Shown here: positions 1 through 9,469 of the stretch, one piece after another | Numbering within the stretch: the stretch's first letter is position 1 | How the letters are laid out: the number at the start of each line of letters is the position of its first letter | DNA from: Vanilla planifolia | Taxonomy: Eukaryota; Streptophyta; Magnoliopsida; Asparagales; Orchidaceae | Assembly: GCA_023846275.1 (NCBI GenBank) | Contig: CM043874.1 | Location: 29,237,630 to 29,301,629 of the forward strand | Length of the DNA stretch: 64,000 bases | Direction: 5' to 3' | The notes under the pieces: model-generated | What the model was told of the DNA's origin: nothing | The model's input: the letters and a program-made list of their open reading frames with translations, nothing else | The model's database searches: none | Program-made: the position numbers and the translations under genes

Positions 1-1186
1 AAATAGATAATCTCACTTGAAAACTTGGATGTTGAATTCCTTTGAAATTGAAATGTTTGAATATATATTGTTGTTTGAGCATGATATGTTTGTATACTTT
101 ATTTATAAGTTTTATCTCTTTTTATGCAAATATAAAAATTTTCATAAAAAGAAAAAGATAAGAGAAATGAAAATTTTTGTAATAGTAGCCACAAAAAAAA
201 GATAAGCTTTTGAAGAGGAAACAAAGCTATTAAAAAAAAGAAAAGCTTTGGTGAAGGGAGAGAAAAGTTAAAATGATGATAGGGTTCCAAAGTGATGACT
301 ACCATTATGAAATTATGGTTTCAAACATGAACCAAAGAAGCCATGAATACTAACTTTTTATTATGAGATAACATTTTCTTAAAGATGTTAAATCATTTAT
401 GAAATAACATTACATTAAACTAATTCATAAAAGATCAAAAGATAAAATGAATAAATAACTTTATAAAGCTAATAGAAGGGTAAAGATTTTAGAGGCTTAC
501 ATGGAATTTTTTTATATTTTTATGGCTCCTTCACTTGCTCTTATGATACTATATTGCTTAAAATTTCACCCATGTATAAGGCTACCCAAATGTTATTTTA
601 TTTATATATTTATACATGTTTTTGCCATTAAGTCAATGTCATTTAGCTTAGCTTATTTTTGATAAAAATATTTTAGGTCAAAATGAGATACTACATGGGG
701 CTATGATGGAGCAATGAGGGCTAGAACATGTTGGCTTCACTTGCAGCATACTTTACCCTCTCATTTAGTTTTGTGATAGTCAAGATAATATATTCTTATA
801 TGATAATGATGGACATGTATTTGAACCTTTATCATGAAGTTAGCTTAAACTTTATTTGACTTGAGAAATGTGTGGAAAATGGTAATTTTAAATGCATTAG
901 GTATTCAAATGTTGAATGTTCTTTTTATGAAAAATAAAATTTTAATGCAAAAAAGTTCTTTAAAAGTGACTTACTAATAAAATCTTTTTCTTTTTAAAAA
1001 ATATGCTTCTATAATGTTTTAAAAGTGTATTATTATAAAGATGAGATTTTATAAATTTGCTTTCACTACATGTTTTCTTAAAACAAAAAAGAAAACTTTT
1101 TCATATTTCAAATAAAAGAAAGTAAAGTAAAAATGTTAGTTGGCATGGCACTATAATCCAAGTGAGATTGGTTCAATCACCACATA
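1..1186 (+). repeat. G1 gypsy LTR, left copy (cut by the window edge)
   Basis: This stretch aligns along its length with 58,928-60,009 and in part with 47,950-49,080, at roughly 90% identity by eye. It lies directly upstream of a tRNA-Met-type primer binding site and a gypsy gag, so I read it as the 5' LTR of the element that follows. Its left end lies outside the window. Relative to the 58.9-kb copy it keeps about 110 bp near 585-695 that the other copy lacks. Small open frames at 17-305 are not supported as genes. Confidence 0.65.
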
Positions 1187-1189
1187 GAG

Positions 1190-1201
1190 TGATATAAGAG
1201 C
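1190..1201 (+). other. primer binding site-like sequence
   Basis: TGATATAAGAGC matches the plant initiator tRNA-Met PBS (TGGTATCAGAGC) at 10 of 12 positions. The same sequence stands at 60,010-60,021 in the second copy, just after the LTR-like region and about 1.4 kb before gag. Confidence 0.5.
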
Positions 1202-2579
1202 ATTTGAAGCTCTAGAGAGGAGAATCATAAAAAAACATAACAATCAAAGATGTCAAATTTAGAAAGAGTGGACACCGTTTGGAAAACTTGTTTAAAAGTA
1301 CCTAGAGAAATATTTTTGACATGTTGAGAACCTAGAATGATAGAGAAAGAAATGCAGAATGTTGGAAAGCTTTAAAAAGGCATATCATTCATTCTCATGA
1401 CCTAGGATGTAAATATTAGAAAAAAAAAATAAGGTGGTGAGCATTGATAGACATTTTAGAAGAAAAACTACACTTTTTGCACCCTTTTTTTTAACATGTT
1501 TGATGCTTATGCTCAAAAAGCATAGCACAAAAACCCATAATCTAGGTAGAAAACTACTTTTCTTTAGGAAGCTAATTATATAGTATGATTTTATATATCT
1601 GATTATATGATATGCTTTAAATAGTGGTCTGAGAACTAGAGTAGAACCCAACAAATAATATGATGACAAACCTCATACAATATGATTTGGAGTACAAAAA
1701 AATCATTGAGGATATAGATCATTGTATTGTATGATATCACATCATTATATAGTATGATATAATGAATAAGAAGCAAGAAGTAGACCAATATTATCATATA
1801 ATATGACACAAAGCGGTCATACAGTATGAAAAACATGCATAGAGAGGTAAATAAGTAGTTGATTTGATTATACAGTATGACCTTATATTATTGTATAGTA
1901 CAACTGATAGAGTAGGCTTGATGACCAAAATGTTTCATACCTTACGAACTTAAACTATCAGATAGTACGAATGGAGAAGAAGAATGTACACTTGTTAATA
2001 AAAAACATACAACATGATCAAGAGAATAATAATAATAATATAATTTTGAATTCAACAAGGAAATTAAAATAATTTAGAATATCATGCAATAAAATATCAA
2101 TCATCATATAATATGACATATTAAGTAAAGAAGTAAATAAACCAAATGAAACTATCAAACAGTACGATATCACAATATCGTACAGTACGATAGGATGAGA
2201 AGAGTAGATTAATAAGGATCTTGTGTTATAATGAGGAGAATCATACAAGTGAGTTTCCTTATTAGATTGTTAAATATCCAATAAGTTGAATCAATCCAAT
2301 TAGCTAGTTGAGTGGATATGTAGAATAGTAAACGAGAACTACCTATATCATAAAATATGTTAAGATATAGAATTATCAAACTTCAAGAAAGGGGAATTGT
2401 ATAATATGATTGAAAATATCATACAATATGATAAAAAATGAATGATGATGAAATGGAAATATATGAATACATGTATGAGAAGGCAGTTAATAAAGTTACA
2501 ACATTATATACACTTTCATATATTATCATTTTAATGATAATATTAATGTTAAGCTATGAATGCATGGTTGTTGTATAGG
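1202..2579 (+). repeat. G1 leader rich in short palindromes
   Basis: This untranslated stretch lies between PBS and gag. It is studded with interrupted palindromes built on TCATAC/GTATGA half-sites, for example 1,817-1,829 (TCATAC-A-GTATGA), and the nested set at 2,162-2,192. It aligns with 60,022-61,390. Short open frames on the minus strand here (1,385-2,248) are chance frames in AT-rich DNA. Confidence 0.6.
2162..2192. repeat. triple alternating palindrome
   Basis: GTACGATAT (2,162-2,170), loop CACA, then ATATCGTAC (2,175-2,183) form a perfect 9-bp hairpin. The right arm also pairs with the next 8 bases: TATCGTAC-A-GTACGATA at 2,176-2,192 is a perfect palindrome around one central base. 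The second copy keeps the one-base-spaced palindrome at 60,990-61,004, while its first arm carries a mismatch. Confidence 0.75.
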
Positions 2580-3745
2580 ATGGCTTCTAAAAAACACAAC
2601 AATTATGATAAGGAAGAAGTAAATAACAAACAATCCAAGGACTTAAACTCCACAATAGGAATTAGTCATGTTAAAATGAAAAGAATATCTGGGGTGCCAT
2701 CAAGAAGGGAGGCACTTAATGAATAGGAGAAGAATCCACATGCTTACAATACAAATAAAATATTAGAAAAATTTTTGATATTATGACCACCTCATATTAG
2801 AAATAACATGACCCCATTTCAAGCCAGGACTATCTTGAAAGGATTGAAATGCTACTTAATAGTCTAGATTATCAAAATCATGATAGCATGCCATTGATTG
2901 TATTTGTACTTAATAGTGTTGCCATGCACTAGTGGAGAGGATAGAAAAGGCTCTATTTAGTGATAAAATAAGCTCAAAATTATATTGGAGGGACTTTTGT
3001 AAAGCATTCCTAGAGTGGTATGTGTCAAAATTTGTAAAGGACAAAATGAAAGACAAATTGGCTAGGCCTTATTAAAGGAATTTAACCATCAACGAGTATG
3101 AAGAAACATTTTTTAAGATAATCATATATGCCACAAGATTGTAGCATCTAAGAAGAAAAGATGCTTCTTTTTTGAAGAGGCTTGAAGGATGCAATATGCT
3201 AGCACCATTGGAAGTTGTCTCTTATTAGAAATTAGTGGAAGTAGCATGTTGAACAAAATAAGATCCAAAGGTGATAGAAGTAAGAAGATCAATCAAAAGA
3301 GAAAAGGAAAATTTGTGCAACAGGGGAAAAACAAGAATGTAAAGACATGTGGACAAACCTTCAACATGAATACTTGGAGAATTACTTAAGCCAAATATGT
3401 GATAGATTTCACAAAAGGGAATGCAAGAAGAAAAAATTAACTACTTCAATTATGGAACATTTGAGCATTATGTAACAGTATGCCCTCTAAAACATAAATA
3501 GGACAATAAGAGAGAGCTTGTACATGACAAACCTTCTAATGGATAATATGTCCACAACAAAGATAAGGGTTCCATTCATGGAAAAAAATAGACGGCACAG
3601 CCTAAAATTTGTCAAATTAATCAAGTTGAGCCTACCAACTAATAAAACCATATAAATAGATCAGTATGATTTTCAAGAGATAGAAATAAATGAAACATCT
3701 TTTCATTTTAAACTAATTATAATTAACATCATCAAATTTGATATA
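2580..3745 (+). pseudogene. Ty3/gypsy gag pseudogene (G1, left copy)
   Basis: A frame opening MASKKHNNYDKEEVNNK starts at 2,580 directly after the leader. Downstream, around 2,975-3,130, is a retrotransposon gag core (PF03732-like): a W/R-D-F start, LEWYVSKFVKDKMKDKLARPY, then TINEYEETFFKIIIYA. A basic linker follows (3,230-3,390, with GDRSKK and KRKGKFVQQGKNK). Near 3,435-3,490 is the remnant of a CCHC knuckle in which early cysteines are replaced (YFNYGTFEHYVTVCP). In the living family this protein forms the virus-like particle and packages the RNA. Several stops and frame changes show it is dead. The only long open stretch is 3,189-3,389 (66 codons). The copy at 61,391-62,635 has the same stops. 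Confidence 0.75.
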
Positions 3746-4506
3746 ACATTTGAAGTGTTTCGTGCTAAGGAAATCCCACAAGAGGGGGGGTGAATTGTGT
3801 ATTTAAAATTTTATGAATTTCGAAATTAAACTTAAAAACCTTTAAGCAATAGTAAAGAGAGTTGAACACACAAATTTTTAAGTGGTTTGACTCAAAACCG
3901 AGTCTACGTCCACCTCTAACCGGTGTTGGGAAAAATCCACTAATTGCATCGATTACAAGTGAGGTTTTTCGTATGGTTCACCTCAAACCTACTCGGGATT
4001 TTTACTACGGCTAATCCCAAACCTACTTGAGTTTTTACCGGGCTCAACTCAAACCCGGGGCTTTAGCACTACTGCCGGGATGCCCTTGCCCCAAAACGAA
4101 AAGTACAACGATTGGCAAAAAATTTAAGAGAAATAGGAGAAAAGAGGAGGCACACACAATAGACAAATTACTGGGATAGAAATTGAGAAATAATTGAAAA
4201 ACCTCTAATTCCAATAGCCTTCTTGCCGCTTTGCTTTTTGAGCTTGGATGCACCGTTTTTGCTTGAGTGCTCGAATTTTGAGATCTGAAATCTTTGGAAA
4301 ATTTAGCAAAGGTTAAAATAAAAAATACATCAATTTTCCCTATTTATAAAGCTCAAATTTGAGCTCTAAAAACACCCCAATAGCTCCAAAAATTAATTAG
4401 CCGTTTGGGCAACAGACGGAAAGCAGCCACCGTCCGATCCAGGCCCAAAAACAAACGGTGCAGATTGATTTACGTATTTTACCATTCGAGCTTAATCCAG
4501 AGCATT

Positions 4507-4675
4507 GGATCCGGGCGCGTAATCGAACGGCACGGATTAAATCTCGCGATTACCGTTTACGCGATTTAATCCCGTGCGTAGGATCCGGGTGCAAAGATGA
4601 ACGACACAGATTTTACCTTACGGGATGAATCCTGTGCGTTGGATCCCGGCGGGCTTGATCTGAGCCATTGGATCC
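4507..4675. repeat. GC-rich degenerate direct repeats and hairpin in the LTR
   Basis: GGATCC with similar flanks recurs at 4,507, 4,581, 4,641 and 4,670. GGATTAAATC (4,534-4,543) and GATTTAATCC (4,563-4,572) are perfect 10-bp inverted arms around a 19-bp loop containing two CGCG sites. This is far more GC-rich than anything around it. Confidence 0.7.
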
Positions 4676-4732
4676 CGCGAAGGCTGAAACTGGGATTTTT
4701 AGTCCCACATTGCGTATGCGGAAGTGTTGGAG

Positions 4733-4743
4733 CGCTATATAAG
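4733..4743 (+). promoter_or_regulatory. TATA-box-like element in the solo LTR
   Basis: A CTATATAAG sequence sits just downstream of the GC-rich repeats. Position and sequence suit the U3 promoter of an LTR read on the plus strand. This rests on motif and context only. Confidence 0.4.
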
Positions 4744-4877
4744 AAATCCACCATGTTTACATTGCGAGCCTCTTTGGGGTTGGCTCCCCCCTTCCTTGAC
4801 CAGGACTTGATCACCTGGTTCGGGTTGACTTAGCCAAGCATTGTTCATTGACTGTTGACCGTGCTGCAGTTTGACCT

Positions 4878-4992
4878 AGCCGAGCTCCTCTCGGCGGGCT
4901 TTGGGCAGGCTTGGCTTAGCCAGGCACTGTTGATTTGACCGTTGACCAGCGCTAGCCGAGCTCCTCTCGGTGGGCTTTGGGCGGGCTTGGCT
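4878..4992. repeat. 76-bp-spaced direct repeat in the LTR
   Basis: A 39-bp segment containing AGCCGAGCTCCTCTCGG is repeated at 4,878-4,916 and 4,954-4,992 with two differences. The sequence between and before the copies (CATTGTTCATTGACTGTTGACC at about 4,839-4,860 and its relative near 4,925) is also repeated. Confidence 0.7.
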
Positions 4993-5614
4993 CGGCCTTC
5001 TCGGGTCAACCAAATTTTTATTTTTAAATTAAATTTTTCATTTCTAAAAGACCTGGACGGGCTGTTTCGCTCCGGGTCGACCCGCTCATTGCTACAGTGC
5101 ATTTTCTCGAGACTTCAGCTGTTTTAGGGTATTTTTGACGAATTTTTGTGCCAAAAATTTGAATATAAGTGTATAAAGATAATTTTATATTCTTATAGTA
5201 TAAATAGCTATGAAAAGAAATTTATGAAAAACAATTCTAAAGCAATGTTAAAAAATCAAATACCAATGTCTATATATTTTGTCAAATATGCTTGGCCCAA
5301 AAATCAAAATTCAGTATTAAATAACTTTATAATATTTTTAAATATTAATACTACTAGTGTGCCTCATAATCTCAAAGTTTGGATATATCAAATTCAAGAG
5401 AAATAAAAAGAAATTCAATTATAAAAAATCTTGTGCATGTCTCAAATTTCCTTGAAGTATGCCATGACCTCAAGGCCCTTAGAGACCATTATTTTAGGCA
5501 TCTAAAATACATGGCTTGATTTAATTAATTAGTAACAATTTTACTTAAAATCAAACCCAAATAAAATATACACATTTATGCTTGACTCATCAAATACAAT
5601 GGTGTAACAACATT

Positions 5615-7430
5615 CAGAATGGATTGGCTTATGATAAAAAGTCATAATTGATTACTAAGAGAAAAAAGTGACCATTAGATTAAAGAATGGTTTAAAATTT
5701 ATCTATTTGAGAAAAGATAGGAAGTACCATTTATATCTAGAATGAAGGCTAAGAAGTTAATGCAAAGGGGATGTAAGTCTTACTTAGCATCCATCCATAA
5801 TACCCACAATCAAAACCATAGTTGTAAGATGTGTCAATAGTTTGCAAATACCAAGAGGTTTTTCATCACAATACCAACAATTTCATGTCAAGACATCGAG
5901 CTTGTTATTGATTTGATGCTAGGAAAAAACTAAATCTCCAAGGCATTGTATAAGATGGCATTAGTAGAGATGTAAGAGATGAAAATTTAATTACAAGAAT
6001 TGTTAAAAAAAAGGGTTTATTACACCAATGACTCACCACTGGGGGAGCACTAGTACTTTTCATAAAGAATAAATATGGAAGGTTTCAAATATGGAACAAC
6101 TATTAAGAGTTAAACTAAGTATAAAAAATAAATATCTACTTACTCAGATAGATGAATTATTTAACCAATGCCAAGGGCCTGAGGTAGCCTCAAAGATTGA
6201 TTTATCGTTGGAATCTGAAAAAAAATATTCTAAAGATAGGTTTTAGAGCCTAATATTGTCACTTTGAATTTCTTGTACCTCCATTCAGGTTAATGAATGC
6301 ACCAGTTACTTTCATGGACCTTATAAATATAATATTTAAAAGGTAGTTAGCTGAGTTTGTTATTATGTCCATTGTTGGCATCCTAATTTACTCCAAAAGT
6401 AAATATGAGCACACTCTGTGTCTTAAATTGGTGCTACATTGGTTGAAGGAACAATATTTGTTTTCCAAATTCTCAAAAAATTGCCTTTGATTAAAGGGTT
6501 TCATTCTTGAAGCATGTCAATAATGCTGATGGAGTAATAATGGAGGCTTAAACCAATAAATCATATCAAGAAATGAAGTTTTTTAAGATTAGTTGGGTAT
6601 ACTGAAAGTTTGTCAAAAATGTTTCCCAAATTACTTCACATTTAACAAGATTTTCCCAAAAAGTAATACCTTCTCGTTAGGATCAGGAAAGCTTTTAGAC
6701 ATTGAAGAAAACACTGATAACCACACTAGTTTCAACCTTTCATATTCCAAATAAGGAGTTTCAAGTTCACACAAATGCATCAACATGAAGTTTGGGGGGT
6801 AATTCTAGTGCAAAATAGGATGTTTATAAACTATGATTCTTAATAACTCTCATCCCTTGAAAAAAAATTATCCCATATATAACATAAAACTGGCAACAAT
6901 CTTTTTATTCTAAAAATTTAGAGACATTATTTGTTTGGTGTGAAGACTCAAATCTATGCAAACCATTAGAGCCTAAAGTATATCTTTGCACAAAAAGAAT
7001 TGCATTTGCGACAAAGATGCTGGCTATAATTGATAAAAGATTATGGCATAGATATTATATAATAACCAAGAAAGGCTAATATAGTGTCAGAGGCATTGAG
7101 TAGGAAAGCAAATAGAAGAGGCTCAACTATGTATCAAGATGAATACTTTACATCAAAATGCTATATAAATAGTTAATAAGGGAAATTTTAATGAAGTTAT
7201 AATTCTAAGTGGAAAGGCTTTAAGATTTAAAGGAATTTTAAAAGGAAGATGAAAAACTATAGTAGCTAAAAGCCAAAAATTTAGAAGGCTAAGAGGAAGT
7301 TTTTCATCACAATCAAGAGAATGGATTTATCTACTATAAGGATCAATTCTATCTTTCAAAAAAATGAAAATACAACAAATTTTACTACATGAAGCATATG
7401 GATCTTGATATTGATGTGGATTGTATGAGG
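5615..7430 (+). pseudogene. Ty3/gypsy protease-RT-RNase H-integrase start (G1, left copy)
   Basis: This continues G1 after the solo LTR. FxMDWL at about 5,620 is the end of a gypsy protease. Near 6,030-6,480 are RT blocks: GGALVLFIKNKYG, YCHFEFLVPPFRLMNAPVTFMDL, then FVIMSIVGILIYSKSKYEH. The last should read F-x-D-D, and here the two catalytic aspartates are Val-Gly (6,371-6,379). RNase H onset is visible at about 6,730-6,820 (FQVHTNAS). KANIVSEALSRKANR at about 7,075-7,120 is the tail preceding integrase, and ENGFIYYKDQFYL near 7,315 begins integrase. Homology stops near 7,400-7,440. Multiple stops mean it makes no enzyme. 5,615-6,290 matches 62,638-63,285. Confidence 0.75.
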
Positions 7431-8060
7431 CACAATATACAAGAGGGGAGAAATGAATTACGTATTTAACAAAACTTTTTGATTTCATAAAAATTTTTAA
7501 TTAAAGAAAAAAAATTATGCATAGTAATAAAAATTTGTTTTTAGGAAGGTTTTCTGATGAAATGAAAAAGGAAAAATAGCATGACAATAAAAGAAAGACA
7601 CAAGGATTTTTTAGAAGATCTGATCAAAACCTATGCATACATCCACCCCCGATCATCGATTGAGCTTCCACTAACTACTTTCTTTTGCTAAGGCCAATAA
7701 GGGTAAACCAATTATAAATTAGTACTCCAATGAGATACCAAAATCTACAAATATTGGCTATAAGAAAAAATAAAAAAAATTGCAAAAATTAGCACATATA
7801 AAATTCCTACATCTTTAAATTCTTTAAGTTTGACTTGACTCGTTACACTTAATACGAGTTCAAGAGTGATGCCCAACCTAATTTAACCTAAGCCAAAATA
7901 GGATTTATACCTTGACCAAGACTTAGGCCTGACTCGAATCAATTTTAGCAAATCTCAAGACCCTTGACTCCCTAATGCTCAGTGCCCAATACTACTATTC
8001 ACTTAGCCCAAGCCTTTGAGCTTGGCCAATGAGTGAGTGCTTAGGCTATTTTTTTTTTGT
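7400..8060 (+). repeat. old degenerate LTR-like stretch
   Basis: At 7,440-7,470 a run CAAGAGGGGAGAAATGAATT resembles the beginning of the solo LTR (3,778-3,800). The following 250 bp share the same order of features (A-rich tract, then a C-rich piece with CATCCACCCCC). It truncates the G1 integrase. I cannot find its ends. 8,060-8,470 is featureless AT-rich sequence. Confidence 0.35.
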
Positions 8061-8469
8061 TTTTTATTTATATTAAAATATTTTTTATAATATTTTAAAA
8101 ATTAAAAAAAAATTATTTTTTTTATAATATTTTAAAAATTAAAAAGATTTTATTCTTATAATTAAATGTAATTTAATGCATCAGCAAGAAATTAACTCAA
8201 ACATCCATAAGTCATGATTATGATCTTAGGTGTCATAATTATAAAGAAAAGAAAGATTTAACATGCTAACAATATAGATGTTTAGAAATATAGTTTTTTG
8301 TGAATTAGCCACTTCATAAAGAGCTTTGCACTTAGCTCTAAAATCAACAAATTAGTCTCCAATCTCCATTCATTTTAAACGCTATAGTCTTTACTCTAAT
8401 AAGCCCAAACTATTAAGATAGGGTTGAAACACGATCTCCTTTTTAATAATTTCCACCAATTGAATCACT

Positions 8470-9370
8470 AATTTGTCAAGTTTAGTCATTAAAGATTTAG
8501 AGTTAACAAATGAAAATTAAAATGCAAGTTTTTTTTATTAAAACTTTAAGTATGTCGTTGATTTTTGAAAATTATTTTCAGATTTATTTCTAAAAAGTTG
8601 TCGACCATCTTCATATGATTTCCTTCTATGAATTCTATCATTCGACCTATTATTTTATTATTTTTTTTTAGAAATAATTTATCATTTGATTTTTGTAATC
8701 AAGCTACTCCCTTTTGTGAAAAGAAATTTCACTTTTTTTATGAGCTTTGTGTTTCGATCAAATTTTATTATTTTTCGTATCATTTTGCTTTTTTTTTATA
8801 ATTTTTATGACATCTCTAAACTTATAAATTAATTAATTATTTTATCTTATAATTTAAAAAAGAGAGAAAGAAAATAGTTTTCTTCGAACTTTGATGTAAA
8901 TTGAAACTTGCCATTAACAAGCATCGCTATCGGACGGTCGATGCCTTCGCCGAACCACGAGTTCCACAAGTAATTTGGCTGCGACTTAAAACGTTGGTGT
9001 CATGTAGGCTGCCGTTCAATGACAGCTGAGCAGTCGGCCGTTGAGGCTCTGTAGCGTTTGGTGATACACGACAAGGTGACGATGACCTTCAAGTTGCGAA
9101 TCTCATATTTTATTCTTGACAAAATTTTTTTAAAAAATTTAAGAAATAGAAATATATTTTAATTTTATAAATTAAATATAAGGAGCTAAATAATTTAATA
9201 CAGAATTGCAAAAAAGATTATTTGACATTCATGTTTTGAAATGTATATGAATTATTAATTAAATCAAAGTAAATTGACTTTTACACTAGTTTGAAAATTC
9301 CTTTTTTCCAAAATGATTAAATTAATAAAATTCACTCTTTATCAAACGTTATCCTAAAAAAATCGTTGAT
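8470..9370. repeat. peroxidase 3'-flank block, copy A
   Basis: 8,470-8,860 resembles 10,090-10,500. 8,860-9,370 resembles 13,790-14,115 and 16,118-16,365, sharing a landmark around TTTGACATTCATGTTTTGAAA (about 9,219). Copy A alone carries a GC-rich island of about 170 bp at 8,925-9,095, whose origin I cannot identify. The block runs directly into a peroxidase C-terminal relic. Confidence 0.6.
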
Positions 9371-9387
9371 CAGCAAACGTTATCCAA

Positions 9388-9465
9388 TTAGTTGACAGCT
9401 TTGCATACCCTCCTAACCTGGCCATGGTTCTTTACACTATCCTTTACAGTCAAACTCTTGCTCAT
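9388..9465 (-). pseudogene. C-terminal relic of a class III peroxidase
   Basis: Read on the minus strand, these 26 codons end in GQVRRVCKAVN and a TAA stop. That is the typical terminus of class III peroxidases and closely matches [11 protein letters not shown] of the intact gene at 16,876-18,026, though it clearly represents a different paralogue. The 14 residues before it (from M at 9,465) fit the usual spacing only loosely. No further peroxidase sequence is visible to the right, so the rest of the gene is lost. The stretch downstream of its stop carries the same flank repeat as the intact gene. Confidence 0.65.
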
Positions 9466-9469
9466 ATCT

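Larger units (their letters stand above)
3751..5609. mobile_element. solo LTR inserted in the G1 gag-protease region
   Basis: This 1,859-bp insertion begins TGAAGTG and ends GTGTAACA, the TG...CA ends of an LTR. It is flanked by the direct 5-bp repeat ACATT (3,746-3,750 and 5,610-5,614). The second G1 copy has the undisturbed site at about 62,630-62,637, with a single ACATT followed by GAGAATGG. No gag or pol lies inside, so this is a solo LTR. Its start has the G-rich run followed by TGAATT that I associate with SIRE/Maximus-type copia LTRs, so the family call is tentative. The open frames inside (4,044-5,406) are not genes. Confidence 0.85.

Noticed and set aside
4566-5127. Overlapping open frames on both strands of 61-86 codons
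   Set aside because: They lie wholly inside the GC-rich part of the solo LTR, where low AT content makes chance open frames likely; no domain or start context supports them.
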